Part shown: piece by piece, positions 31,195 to 42,409 of the stretch
Layout: the number at the start of each line of letters is the position of its first letter
How positions within the stretch are numbered: position 1 is the stretch's first letter
Origin: Nothophaeocryptopus gaeumannii
Taxonomy: Eukaryota; Ascomycota; Dothideomycetes; Mycosphaerellales; Mycosphaerellaceae
Direction of reading: 5' to 3'
NCBI GenBank assembly: GCA_031771865.1
Contig: JASISA010000003.1
Coordinates: 124,001-188,000 of the forward strand
Length of the DNA stretch: 64,000 nt
Notes under the pieces: generated by a model
The model's database searches: none
What the model was told of the DNA's origin: nothing
What the model saw: the letters and a program-made list of their open reading frames with translations, nothing else
Translations under genes and position numbers: made by a program

Positions 31195-34107
31195 TCATTC
31201 AACACCACGACCATCTCTTTTCGGACTTCGAGCGTTCGGATCCTCAACCAGTCTGACCTCCTCATTCTGGCTCGCAAGTCTCTCAATCTCAACCTGCACA
31301 GCAAGCACCCAGTGATCCCTCTCGGCACGGCTGCGTGCTTTGAACACAACATTACGTCCAGTAGCACCCAGCTGACTGACACGCGTGAGCTTAGTGCGCT
31401 TCTTATCACTCTGCGATTGGTTCTTCTTCTTAAGGTCATCAACCGTTTCGGAGCTCTTGAACCATGAGTTGCTCTTAGCATGCCAGATCACAAACGTGGT
31501 CATGGCGTCCTCGTCTGTGCTCGTCCAGGCGTCCTCGAGGTACACGCGTGGGAGGGCATGGTGACCGGGAGTGTTGGAGTCGAATGTCTGGTTTTGATAG
31601 AGAAGGTCATTTTCAGTGAGGAGACCAGAGTACAGGTAGCAGCCTTTTAGGTCGATGGAAGCGATGCGCTCATGGTGAATATGTACCAGCTTTTTTCCAG
31701 TTCGCTCTCTCAGTGTGTCCTGAAAGATGAGAAGATGCCCGTGCGAGAGGATGACATGACATCTTTCGAAGGTAGTATGCTTTCTTGGCTTCCGGAAGAG
31801 GGTTCCAGACAGATGGATGGTACGACATTCAGAAATGCCACACATGTTGTACAGAGTCGGTGAGGCAAACGACTTGCCGACCTCCCACTTGTAGGCGAAT
31901 TGTCCAACGATAGCTTCGGCACGCTCATCAATGCCCAATTCCCGCAAATTCTGCTCGCGAGTAGACTTGTAGAGGTCCATATCAGCCTTAGTTCGTCGTG
32001 TCCAGTAGGTGACTAAATCCTTCACTCGCTTCATCCAGTCGTCGCGAGCGGCCTTGTTGAAGGCTTGGAGACGCACTACGAGGCGGTTCTTCATCACCAG
32101 CTCAAAGATTCGATCTTCGTCTACCTCGGTGGTGTTGCCGTCATCCTGACGACTATCGGAAACTTGAACGTGAAAGTCGACATCATCACCATTTTCGTCC
32201 ACGTTTTCGTCTGCTGGCGTAGCGCCCTTGAGGAATCTGCGGACTTGCTGTACGTTACACAGGTTGATGAAGCCGTCACACTGAAGCATATGATTGACGT
32301 TGCGGTCAGCCTCAGCGGCGGCTTGCTTGTCGCGATCCTCGATTTCCTCAGGAGCCTTCACACCTTCGCTGTCGAGCCAACCGACTTGCTTGCCCTCTAG
32401 AGGATACGGGTCGACGTCGTAGGCGAGTGGCACTTGAGCAGAGATCTGTTTCGTCGAGGGCACGTTGCCTTCTGTTGCTTGACCCGTCATCTTCGGAGGC
32501 GGTGGAGGCGTTGCCTTGGCGGGACGGAGGAAGAGCAAGTACTGATTGTGCGTGGTGAAATATAAGCGTTTGAAGAGCATTCGGCCGAGAGTCTTCTCCT
32601 TGCCCTTCTGAGATGTGAGACGGATGAGGAATCCTTCCACGGGCGGCGGCTCCTCCAATGTGGGCCCATCTGACATCTTGGTCTTGATTGGGTAGTGGTC
32701 CTTTGGGCGAAGTTCGAGATCGTGGGTGCGCTGCATAGCGATGGTGCCGTACATACGTTGCTCGACGGCCCCGTAGACCCATTCGAGTCGGTCATAGCGC
32801 TTCCAAGCCAAGCCAATGCGGTCGTACTGAGCCCATGCTTTCAGGACATCAGACCATTCAGGGGACTGCTTCAGCATCTCAATGCACCGGGCGACAATAG
32901 CGCCGGCGGCACCCTTTTCTTCATTGACTGCCTTTGCCAAAGCTTCGTCGTCACCCTCAGCGGCCTCCGCAAGAGTCTGCATCGATTCCAAAGTCTTGAA
33001 AGGGTCATCGAGCCTCAAGCTGACACTCAGATCTGGTACATTCACCTGCAAGGTCTGAGCGCGCTTATGTCCCAGCACTCCTCGCAGAAAGGTGTACCAT
33101 TCCACGGCAGTCGCAGTGGACGCCGCTCGCAAGTAGTAAATGGTGGTGCGAGCATTTTGTGTCGTCCAAATGCACAATGTCTTGTCAAGAGCCGAATATA
33201 GATTCACATGTGACTTGTTTCCGAGCAGTATCTGTATTTTGGGCTTTTTCTTAACCTCCTTGCCCTCAGAGATTGCGATGACTCTTGTCTGATAAAATTG
33301 TAGCACGGCTTTCGCATCCTCTTCGGTGTGACTTCGACAGACAACCATGAACTCGCGCCATTTGTCAATGCTCTTGGTCTCCACGCCTTGGCTCAGCTTC
33401 TCGTCGTAGTCATCTCGTAGCGCCTGCTGAGTGATGTCCATGCGGATGAGCATCTTGTCGACCTTCAACATCTCGCCGTCTTTGACTCTGGTGCTCTGGA
33501 AAGTACCACGAGCAGCAAGGCGCGCAGCTCTCGCTCGCAGCTGGAGTTTGCCGGCATCGCTAAAGCGTACCTTGGCTGCTGGAAGCTTTGAAGCAACTTT
33601 CTGCACCCGGGAGGTACCATCGCGGTTCTGTAATATGGATGATGGCTCATGCTGCTCCACGGCTGGGGTGTATTCGCTCGTCCCCTTTGTCGATGGACCT
33701 GTCACAGAACTCTGTCGCTGACTGGCATGGCTCGGAAGCAGGCTAGTGGTACTGGCCGGGCCTTCAGCTCCTCTCCCAGAGACAGGCTCTGCAGACACAT
33801 TGGAGCAACGTGGAGTGCTGTTGGTCCTGCTTGCTTCTCCTCCGTCCGCAGCGCTGCTCGAACCTGGAGCACCATCGCGAGCCTCAGCGGCAGTGTTGGG
33901 GTTCGCCGTGGCGGTGAATGTCGGTGCCCGCTTGGAGCGATAGCCGACGTAGTCTCTATACCATTCTTTTCTATGACTCTTCAGCCAGCCTTCCGGAATG
34001 GGACCTATGAAGACGCGGCGGGTTGTTTCGTGGAGATGCTCTGGCGTGGCATGCTCCAGTCGGCGTGCGGTGTACGACTCGGGAGGCAGGGCGGTATTGC
34101 GACTCAT
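31195..34107 (-). CDS. SPO71: Spo71-like protein with PH domains
   Basis: A single frame of about 970 codons. I prefer the start MSRNTALPPESYTARRL at 34107 to an ATG 41 codons upstream, because the upstream part is Cys-rich and not family-like. The chain has a conserved head (RRVFIGPIPEGWLKSHRKEW), a long Ser/Thr-rich spacer and a first PH-like module (KMLIRMDITQQALRDDYDEK to EWYTFLRGVLG). A second PH module is split by a charged insert (VEGFLIRLTSQKGKEKTLGR to DDWMKRVKDLVTYW), and a C-terminal PH module follows (HLSGTLFRKPRKHTTFERCH to ERDHWVLAVQVEIERL). This architecture matches yeast Spo71, which works with Vps13 in prospore-membrane lipid transport. In filamentous fungi the role is less defined, and membrane-contact function is inferred. 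It is intact and shares the conserved block with the gamma-tubulin gene. Confidence 0.75.
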   Translation of the reverse strand: MSRNTALPPESYTARRLEHATPEHLHETTRRVFIGPIPEGWLKSHRKEWYRDYVGYRSKRAPTFTATANPNTAAEARDGAPGSSSAADGGEASRTNSTPRCSNVSAEPVSGRGAEGPASTTSLLPSHASQRQSSVTGPSTKGTSEYTPAVEQHEPSSILQNRDGTSRVQKVASKLPAAKVRFSDAGKLQLRARAARLAARGTFQSTRVKDGEMLKVDKMLIRMDITQQALRDDYDEKLSQGVETKSIDKWREFMVVCRSHTEEDAKAVLQFYQTRVIAISEGKEVKKKPKIQILLGNKSHVNLYSALDKTLCIWTTQNARTTIYYLRAASTATAVEWYTFLRGVLGHKRAQTLQVNVPDLSVSLRLDDPFKTLESMQTLAEAAEGDDEALAKAVNEEKGAAGAIVARCIEMLKQSPEWSDVLKAWAQYDRIGLAWKRYDRLEWVYGAVEQRMYGTIAMQRTHDLELRPKDHYPIKTKMSDGPTLEEPPPVEGFLIRLTSQKGKEKTLGRMLFKRLYFTTHNQYLLFLRPAKATPPPPPKMTGQATEGNVPSTKQISAQVPLAYDVDPYPLEGKQVGWLDSEGVKAPEEIEDRDKQAAAEADRNVNHMLQCDGFINLCNVQQVRRFLKGATPADENVDENGDDVDFHVQVSDSRQDDGNTTEVDEDRIFELVMKNRLVVRLQAFNKAARDDWMKRVKDLVTYWTRRTKADMDLYKSTREQNLRELGIDERAEAIVGQFAYKWEVGKSFASPTLYNMCGISECRTIHLSGTLFRKPRKHTTFERCHVILSHGHLLIFQDTLRERTGKKLVHIHHERIASIDLKGCYLYSGLLTENDLLYQNQTFDSNTPGHHALPRVYLEDAWTSTDEDAMTTFVIWHAKSNSWFKSSETVDDLKKKNQSQSDKKRTKLTRVSQLGATGRNVVFKARSRAERDHWVLAVQVEIERLASQNEEVRLVEDPNARSPKRDGRGVE

Positions 34108-34845
34108 CGCATCGTCAGCTCGTCGTTCTGGGTGGTGTGATAATGCCTGACATGATACGCATAACGAAGTCGGAGCAAGATGAAGCAATAGGAAACATGT
34201 CGACACGCCTCTGCACCTGCATCTCCTCACAGAAGGAAGGTTCGCTGGTGGCTGAGCTTAATCGCATCCAAACGAGTTGACGTAGGCGGCTCTCTGACAG
34301 CAACCCCTGTCCGCACGTGCAAGAGCGGAGCGAAGCGGACCTGCCTCCCTTCTTGGCATTGGCATTGACCAGTTGGACTTTCACGCTTCAACGCGCTTTG
34401 TCTCACCTCTATCACGCGCCGACACATTCGACATAAACGAGTCTTTCCCGACTCGGCAATCATTGACCATACCATATCCGCAAGGAAATGCGCAACCCTT
34501 CGAACATGTTATTGGCGAGAATGCCATGGCCGTGCTCATGGGGCCAATATGGCAACAGCAATCCCGATTTGGCCATCATCACATAATGGAAGGGAGGCTG
34601 CTCAGAATCGGCCACTCTCCTAGAGCCCGGAACTCTGCGGTTTGAGATTTCGGATCGCAAAGTGTTCTCGAAGGAAGCTGCCGATTGACAAAGCCTCAGT
34701 TGCAAGACAAAGACTCGCTCCGGATGCGGCCTTGACAAATCTCTTCACGAACAGCATCTCATAGGTCGTGGGAATTCGCGACTATTGCGGAAACAACTAT
34801 TCTCGCAGGTAAGACGCTTATCATCACATTTCCATACTTGCCAAA
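34108..34845. promoter_or_regulatory. Divergent promoter region
   Basis: This 740-bp stretch separates the starts of the Spo71-like gene (minus) and the decayed hypothetical gene (plus). It has no supported coding frame. It must contain the promoters of both, although I cannot assign specific boxes. Confidence 0.4.
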
Positions 34846-36668
34846 ATGGGCCGTGGAACGACTTCGAAGTCGAAGGCAAATGCGAAGGGCGCACCGCCGC
34901 AACCGGAGAAGCTGGACATAATAGAGAACTCCACAATCACACATCCCGACGCTTGTGACCGATTCTTCGAGGATTACTCGTGTTATTGCAGTGATCATTT
35001 CAAACCTGAGCGAGAACAAGAAACTCCGATCTTGAGGTATTCCGAAGACCTCACGAATGACGAGGCAACAGATACCATCCGGGCACGCCTTGTGTCCATC
35101 GAGACCTATCATTCCGCAATCCAGAGTCTCATTGCCACGAAGAGCGATGAGATTTTCAGCCTGTGGCCCACGTGCAAGCTTGACAGGCGCGAGAAATTGG
35201 TCCAGAAAGCTCTCCCGCCACATTCGCCTAGACAGAAGTGGGCTCTGTTAAATGCATCTATATTGAGAGAGCCAACTTTTCTATGCGAGACAGCGGGACG
35301 AACATAGAAACAGCTACCTTCCGCCATATCTCAACTTGGACGACTTGGCCCGAGACCTCTCCAAGATACCCAGACTCTTGGATCTGCGCACGAGATATCC
35401 ACCACCGCGCTGGGCTTGGCTGGACCATCAAGTACGTTTTCCATCGATCCGTGTGAAGATCAGACTAAATGTAATGTAGGTGACTCGATCGGGCCGTGTG
35501 AGCGGTATGCTAAAGATGCGCTTCGGTCATCCCTTTTTCTGTGTGCACGAGCATGCATATGGTCAAGCGGTTCCTTTCGACCTGAACAGCTTGCACAAAT
35601 GGGACATTGTTGGTCTATGCGGCTCTCCTGTGGATTTTCCTTACATTCCGTTCGCATCGTCCGAGATACAGCCCTGTTCCAGAATCGGCTATGGAGGAGG
35701 AAAGAAGGGAGATTGAACCACTCAATGAACGCATTGCTGAACAAAGGAAATCACAAGGCAAAGACTACTACGACACACCATGTCTGGACGACTTTGCTCC
35801 GTTCCTGATACCACACAGCAAGCTCAGAAAGGCAGGGAACCTTCTCAAAGCATTTTACGAGATCAAGCTCACTTCCGGACATAAACGGACGATATTTTGG
35901 CTGCAGAAAGCCGAAAAGACAAGACTGGCCCTTGACGCATTTTGGGAGGAAATTCGAGACGTGCGGCTTCAAATTCTCGTCGCAGAACATCCGGAAATCC
36001 GAACGAGAAGAGCTTAAACGTGCACCAGATATCCGCGTGCTCGAAGCTTACAAGGACGACGAGTTCCTCAGGTCGGTACGAGAGGACATTCGAGATCTCG
36101 AAGATGAGCAGGAAGCCGCAAACAAGGCACTTCATGCCAAGCGCACCGCCGATCAGGCTCAAGAAGACACAGACTCTGGTATTCCGCACAGATCGCCAAA
36201 GGGACCGAAACGACCCAAACAATCCACACCAGAGCCCAGACTCGAACTCACACAGCCGCTCAAGCCGCATGAACAAATATCTGATGCCTTCTTCGATGAC
36301 TCCGACTCCAACGATCCTCCCTCCCCAATCCTCGCCCCACCCCCTCCCACCCCAAGAACCCTGTATCTTCTGCAAGCCGCGCGACATTTGCCCGCCTCTG
36401 GCCGAATCAAAGCAAACTTGTCGAGGCAGGAACAATTCGCTTTAATGCTATTCAAGCCGCCTTGGTGCGATGAAGGACTGCAAGCGATACCTGGGAAAGG
36501 CTCGGCGATATGTTTGAGGGAGATGACAGGTCGATTGTGTTTCGTGTACCGCACGGGAAGGGGACTGAGCCTGTGGACAGGCAGTTGCTGCTGAAGTTTG
36601 GGAAGAGGCTTTCTAATAAATGGGGATGGGGATATGAGACTTTTGTGGAGAGGGAGAAGGGAACATGA
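34846..36668 (+). pseudogene. Hypothetical fungal gene of unknown function, frameshifted
   Basis: The start MGRGTTSKSKANAKGAPPQP at 34846 gives 154 codons, interrupted by a one-base insertion near 35305. The next frame continues naturally (RNSYLPPYLNLDDLARDLSK, RYPPPRWAWLDHQ). A probable intron follows at about 35433-35478, then HPFFCVHEHAYGQAVPFDLN. Later frames read KLRKAGNLLKAFYEIKLTSG, LEAYKDDEFLRSVREDIRDL and finally LGDMFEGDDRSIVFRVPHGK, ending at 36668. The pattern recalls a hypothetical-protein family I associate with Dothideomycetes, but no domain or function can be named. There are at least three frame changes, so it is probably dead. The last part (after about 35900) may be a second gene. 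Confidence 0.4.
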
Positions 36669-36990
36669 TTTGTTGCGGACTCATGATACGAAGCTCATGT
36701 TTTTGAATCCGAAAGTCTTTGCCAAGCGCGAGCGGGGCGAGATGTTGTGCGACGATGCCCAACCCGCCGAGGCTGACAAGAGTTGGGATCAGCTCAGATT
36801 TCGTTCATGGTGGCCTTTTAGCCTGAGACAAACCAGTTGCTCAGCCTCTACGGAATGCCCATGACTTGGAACTTCAACCGTGAGGCTGTCTTCTTTGACT
36901 CCGTTGCTCTTCTTCTCCCTCAATCTATCTCTCACTCAAGGGTTCCGGAACGCAACTTTGATCCACATAAGCAGATTTACGAGAGACAAA

Positions 36991-37670
36991 ATGGAAAAGG
37001 CTTCAGACACTGCACAGCATCACACAGGAGCAACGGCTTACGGCTCTGCCAGACAGCACAACGGAAACCAATATACCACCACGTACTACATTGCCTGTTC
37101 ATCACATTCCACCGCCGAATCGATCTATTGTCAAGCAACAGAAGCTCTGTCTGCAGCCTTGCCTCAGACCGATGGCGATGTTGACAACACACTTTTGCCT
37201 GCACACCAGCCTCACGGCGAGGAGAGAACAGGCCAATGTGGGTCGACGCTCCGGATTTCCGAAACTCCAACATCGCGCTCACCCGATTCAACATGTATAC
37301 CGTTAGTGTCCGCGGGTGCTGGGAGAGCGAAACGATATCGTGCCCGATCATGGCAGGCGATGGGTGTCCACAAAAGATTCGCCAGACAGGAAAAGGTTTC
37401 GTTTCTCTCGTTGACATCTTTCCAGCTTCAACGACTTGTCCAACAGGTCAAAGAATCAAGTACGTCGTGGTACCGCAATATCCGACATAGTGGGACGGTC
37501 TCGCGAACCACTCCAGGCTTCGTTCTGTTGAAGAAATGCGAGCTTGGTGTCTTATGTGCTGAAGATGCGTTCATGGGAATGCAGCAGCTGGCTATACAGG
37601 GAAAATTGTCATTTGACGATGTCGATATTGACGGACAAGGATACTTAGAGGTGAGGCCAGGTACTTGATT
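36991..37670 (+). pseudogene. Possible degraded upstream exons or neighbour of the ankyrin gene
   Basis: From the ATG at 36991 (MEKASDTAQHHTGATAYGSA) protein-like sequence alternates between frames. The stretch at 37236-37490 (RFNMYTVSVRGCWESETISC, QKIRQTGKGFVSLVDIFPAS) and that at about 37540-37650 (CELGVLCAEDAFMGMQQLAI) look coded but cannot be joined in one frame. It could be the N-terminal exons of the ankyrin protein that starts at 37874, or a separate decayed gene. Only the local sequence character supports this call. Confidence 0.3.
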
Positions 37671-37873
37671 TGCACACGGGGGACGCAACAATGCTGACTC
37701 CATCGCGGTTTGTGATCCAAGATGCTTGGCGGACTGGACGCGCACGTCAGTACGCCTTGACTGGCTTGCTAGTTGAGGGCGGTGGCCCCATAGACAGCAA
37801 TAGGTGAGCTACACCGATCGGAAGACTGGCAGATCGGCTAGTTGAAACAAGACACAGGATTTTTAATTGCTAC

Positions 37874-39888
37874 ATGGACTGGACCGACGAACATAATCAC
37901 CTGGGACTCTTGGAGAAGCTTCTCGAATTGCCAGACTGTCTCGATCCCTTAGATGTCAGTGAAATTACGCTAGGGTATTGGCCACCTGCTTGCAAAGCGG
38001 AATTCGATCTACCGGGCGGATGGCGAGATCCATTCTTCGTACGAGCTATTAGCCTTCTCGAGCGACAGTGCCCAGGACTAGGTTTCGGAGGCTTAACAAA
38101 GCTTCACAGTGCAGTCATTGTAAACGACCTGAGCACCATCAAGTCTTTAGCGAGTCAGTTTCCGCACATTCGGCCGTTACAGACGAGCTTCTTGGGACAC
38201 TCGCCATTACACTTTGCTGTAACCTCGCCTCTCATGCTGTCTTGCCTCCTCGACAGCATGCATGATAACGACGTGGACCTCCCAGATGCGGATGGAACGA
38301 CTCCGCTGATGTACGCAGCGGCTTACCAGCAGCTTGACTCTGTGAAGCTCTTACTGCGAAAAGGCGCGGACCCCTTCATTTGTGACGACCTCAACGGTTG
38401 GGATCTTTGGCGCTATAGCCTTGATCGTCTTGTTCACCAGGATGCTCAATTTGCTTTTGATGTTCTGGGGTTCCTTGGCACAATTCGACCAGATCAACAT
38501 CTGGAGGCAGCTGTGTCCATTCTGAGATACACGCTTGCTCACGTGTACCAGTTATCCCACGAATGGGAACAGCGATTCCTGTTTCAGGTGTGTTTTCCTG
38601 GTAACGAAGAAAATCTTGAAGCTTTCAGGTGCAGTGGCAACTCCCTGTTGCACATTGCTGCTGAGCGAGCACCGAACACCACATCTCAACTGCTGCACCA
38701 TGCGCGCCTAATCAACGAGCGCAATATGCAGGGATATAGTCCGTTGATGCTCCTTGCCAGATATGCAGACGCCGAGAACTTGTCATCCGCTATTACGAAA
38801 GGCGCTGATGTCAATTTGTGCGATCAAGCTGGCATGAACGCTCTGCATCATCTCATTGAGGGCTACATATACTCATCTGAACCAGAGCTCTCAATCGAGC
38901 GGCTGCAGATCTTCTTCATGCTTATGACCAGCAACATTGACGCCACCTGCGGCGACGCTTGCGATTGTCATTGTTCCAGGCTTGGGTGCTCTCCCATTCG
39001 GATGTTACTCTGGACCCAAGGCTCTCACCTATTTCTAGAGCCGTTTCTGAAGCCGTGGCTGGTGGAGGTTGGGTTGATTCTTCGGTACCGATGCTCGGAT
39101 GATGTCTGGAGAAGTGTGCTCGCGGAGTTCCACCGTTTACTGCTGTTCGATGAATGGACCATGAGGCATTCGTGCGATCCATATGGGTCTGAGCCACTGT
39201 TAGGAAGAAAGAAGTTCGTAGACCCCATACGCTCTGCACGGCACTATGAAAGCGATCTCGCGTCATCCACAATCGGTGAGACCGCTAGCGATACGGAGAC
39301 TGCCCTCGATGATCAAGAGGAGCTTATTATTCAGCTGAACGCTGAATGCGATCGCTACGTGGCTGATGCCAGAGCTCCATTGTGCATGGAGTGGAATCGA
39401 TTGCTCGCTCGACGTGTAGACTTGCTGGATTATCGTTGGAGACTGCGGACAGCAAAGGTTGCCAAATTTCCAGAACCGGACTCTGTCTCTAACGAGCATC
39501 TGTGCCCACCGAGATACGAGATCCTTCATGTAAGTGACTGATTGTGGTCTATCACTGAATCTAGCTGACGCGCAGCTAGAATGATGAAGGAATTCACGTG
39601 GTCTCATACATTGACCGACTTCACGATCGCTTCCGTGCAAGCTCCTCCCTGACCCTGTCTTCTGCAGGTATACCTGCCGACAATAATCACTTGGTAGAAG
39701 CCATCTCCAAGTATGAGAAAAGCATGTCTCCAGACAACGTAAGATTGATTTACGGAGATGCCATGTCTGTGGAGGAGCTAGCACGAGCTAGATCGGAGTC
39801 TCTAGAAACGATAAGAAGCGAGCTGGATCGTCTTAGACGCTTGACACCTGAGGAGAAAGGCTGGGCGGAATGGAATGATGTTCGATGA
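37874..39888 (+). CDS. Ankyrin-repeat protein, two exons
   Basis: Exon 1 (37874-39529) and exon 2 (39580-39888) join over a 50-bp intron (GTAAGT...GCTGAC...TAG) to give about 654 residues. The N-terminal half has ankyrin-type units: GLTKLHSAVIVNDLSTIKSL, LGHSPLHFAVTSP, GTTPLMYAAAYQQLDSVKLL (the best match to the TPLHxAA consensus) and GNSLLHIAAERAP. A later pair follows (GYSPLMLLARYADAENLSSA, GMNALHHLIEG). A Cys-rich segment CGDACDCHCSRLGC lies near residue 360. The C-terminal exon is charged and helical (EELARARSESLETIRSELDR). Ankyrin domains mediate protein binding; the partner is unknown. The first Met may not be the true start if the degraded frames upstream are its exons. Confidence 0.7.
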
Positions 39889-40041
39889 GCGGATTCATTC
39901 TCGTGACTACTCTTTAGCCACTACTCACAATCATAGGAAGGGAACATGTTCTACTCTTAGAAATGCACAGAAAGCGTTGCCCTACGTTCCTTGCCTCAAT
40001 GGAAAGCCTTCAAGAGCGAGAAAGATACAACTTGTTCACGA

Positions 40042-40571
40042 TCACATCCTGCTCTTTTTGGCTCCTGCTTCCATGACCAAATGCTCTCTCGCCAGGTCCA
40101 AAAAGTATTCCTCCACCCCTCTAAATCTCGTCCCTAACACCCCTTCAGCCCTCTTCGTATCAACACTATAATGCTCAGCCGCTGTATCAACTTCTACCAC
40201 TTTCTTCGACAACCTCCCTTCCATGTCTCACCCACTGTCTCTCAGCAGTCGACAGACTTGATCTTTGGTGGACGAGCCACCGCACATGGCGAAACGACCA
40301 GGTTGATAGTCTCATACGCCGGTCGATGCGCCTCCGAGACATCTCGCACATCCACGAATACTGGCATAGGTGTTGGTGGGACGCTTGAGAGTGAGCCGTT
40401 CATGAAGGAGTAAATCTCTGAGGTTGATTGGCCGAGATGGTTATATCCAGCGAGCCGCGCAAGGGAGGACCGTATACCATGACTGGGTTGATCATGCTAA
40501 AGGTAAAGTTCACATTGGGTGTGGAAGAGAGGAAATCCCAGGCTGCGCTTTCGGTGAGGGTTTTGGATGCG
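40042..40571 (-). pseudogene. NAD(P)-dependent reductase (extended SDR, GRE2-like), C-terminal exon
   Basis: Beginning at 40571, just after an intron acceptor (TCTCACAG), the minus strand reads GCATCCAAAACC for Ala-Ser-Lys-Thr. This completes the YAASK (YxxxK) catalytic motif started in the other exon at 46754. It continues ESAAWDFLSSTPNVNFTFSM, NPVMVYGPPLRGS, MPVFVDVRDVSEAHRPAYET and RLSKKVVEVDTAAEHYSVDT to a natural C-terminus (YFLDLAREHL). Three or more frame changes disrupt it. The intron upstream is occupied by a hAT transposon. Confidence 0.75.
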
Positions 40572-41028
40572 CTGTGAGACGTAAGTACATAGTATTTGAA
40601 TATTGATTATTCAAATCAAAGACCCTGTAATCAGGAATCAAATCATATAATCAGGTAATAATCATAGTCAAATCATAATCAAATCATAGTCATTTACCTT
40701 GGGTACTCCTATAGTAACGATTAGGGTTAAGAAGTAGGTGTATTCGACGGCTACGCTAGCGGTCTGTCCGGCGCCGCGGTAGTAGTAGTAGTAACGATTA
40801 TAGTTAAGAAGGAGGTTAATCTATAGGCTACGGGCTTAGCCGTCGCTATAGTAGTAACGCTAAGGGTTATAAAGTAGCTAAATTTAATATCTATAAAGGA
40901 GCTAAATTACTATCTATAGTTATAATCTCGTCGCTACTAGCGACAATATCGCCGTTATCTATAAACCTATTAGTAACCTTAATATCTACTATACCCTACC
41001 TTTACTAGTACTTCGAGTACTTAGTTAT

Positions 41029-41374
41029 TGTTACGGATGGAACCGAGAGGCGATGGCAGCCAACCAGTCTAAGCGCGGGTCTGCAGCTCAGCCTCGGGAG
41101 GTTCCGCTGCAGCTCGCTCACAGTACTCTCGTCGCTCGCAGTGCTTCCACCGGAAGCACAGGAAGCAGAGAAAGCAAGGAGAGCACACGAATCTCCTATG
41201 TGTATATAGATCACGTTCTCTACTGAGGTAGATAGGAGCTTCGTGCTCAACTCAATCTCTCAATACTACTCTTCTGAGTAAAGGTTACACTTCTCAAGAC
41301 TCTGATCACCGAGAGACATTCCGAGGTTCGACGCTTTAGGCCAATCCACGTGATCGAGGAGACGGTCCGTAACA
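41029..41374 (+). repeat. 5' LTR of the gag-only Gypsy derivative
   Basis: It starts TGTTACGGATGGAACC and ends GGTCCGTAACA. A TATATAGATC box lies near 41212. It differs from 43145-43493 mainly by short indels (for example GGAACC versus GGAAACC). Confidence 0.9.
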
Positions 41375-41414
41375 CTTTGAGCACCACAAAGCTGCAGGAA
41401 GTACGATCGAACGA

Positions 41415-42390
41415 ATGTCTGGATCTGTGCGACAACAAGACAGATCGACCAAGAACAGTTCAGCAACACGACAAGGACAACAGTCAACTGGACTCACGGA
41501 CGCAATGGACACGATGTCAATTGCAAGTGGACGACAGGAACAAAGGGCCCACTATGACCGATAGTGCGGCGGGATCGAATAAGGCACCCAAGGTATCACC
41601 ACCGGAGACGTTCGATGGAACCCTAGGACGCTTGGAAGGATGGAAGCTGCAGGTTCAGCTCTACATTCTCTTCAACCATGCTCAATTCCCGACAGAGGCC
41701 CACAAAGGTGCTGTACGCTTGCTCGTACCTACGAGGCAGGGCGGCACGAGGGATCCGTCCATACTTGAAGGATTGGCTGGATAGCCAAGACGACCCCAAC
41801 GGGAGCAAAGACCGAGACGAAACGAGTGTTCCACGATTATGACGAATTCGAAACCAAGCTTGAAGAACTCTATGGAGTACCCAATGAGAAACATATGCCG
41901 ACCGACATATTAGGCAACTCGACAGACTACCTCTGTTGCCACCTATGTTTCCGAGTTCCAAGGGTATGCGGGCCGACTTGGAATGGAATGATGCTGCTTT
42001 CAGATCCCAGTTCTATCTTGGACTGAAGGATTCGATGAAGGCGGAAATCTCTCGAGTCACTGGAATTACGACGCTCGCTGCTATGATGAAGTCAGCTAGG
42101 AGGTCGATGAAAGACTCAGAACTGAAGTACGACCGGTACACGTACTCAGGGCCATCAAAGGACGCTCAAAGGCCACGAGCGAAGACCCTATGGACCAGCG
42201 CCGATGGAGCTCGATGCTACAGAAATAGTTCGCCGGAGTGCAACGGGTAGTGGAGAAAGGCGCACGAAGCGCGTGACGTGCTATGCATGTGGTCAGCAAG
42301 GACACTACGCACGAAGCTGCAAAGAAAGAACATGGTGACGCGCGAATTCAACCATATGCAGCACAAAGACATACCAGGCATATGAGGATT
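41415..42390 (+). pseudogene. Gag of the gag-only Gypsy derivative, frameshifted
   Basis: The first ATG inside the element (41415) starts MSGSVRQQDRSTKNSSATRQ, a Gln/Ser-rich head like the other Gag. The frame changes near 41555 to SPPETFDGTLGRLEGWKLQV, then again near 41770. Next come EWNDAAFRSQFYLGLKDSMK (the capsid-type C-lobe, about 41970-42040) and a zinc knuckle CYACGQQGHYARSC at 42279-42320. At least three indels separate these pieces. It would have been the RNA-packaging protein. Confidence 0.7.
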
Positions 42391-42409
42391 TATACCTGGA
42401 AGAACAACC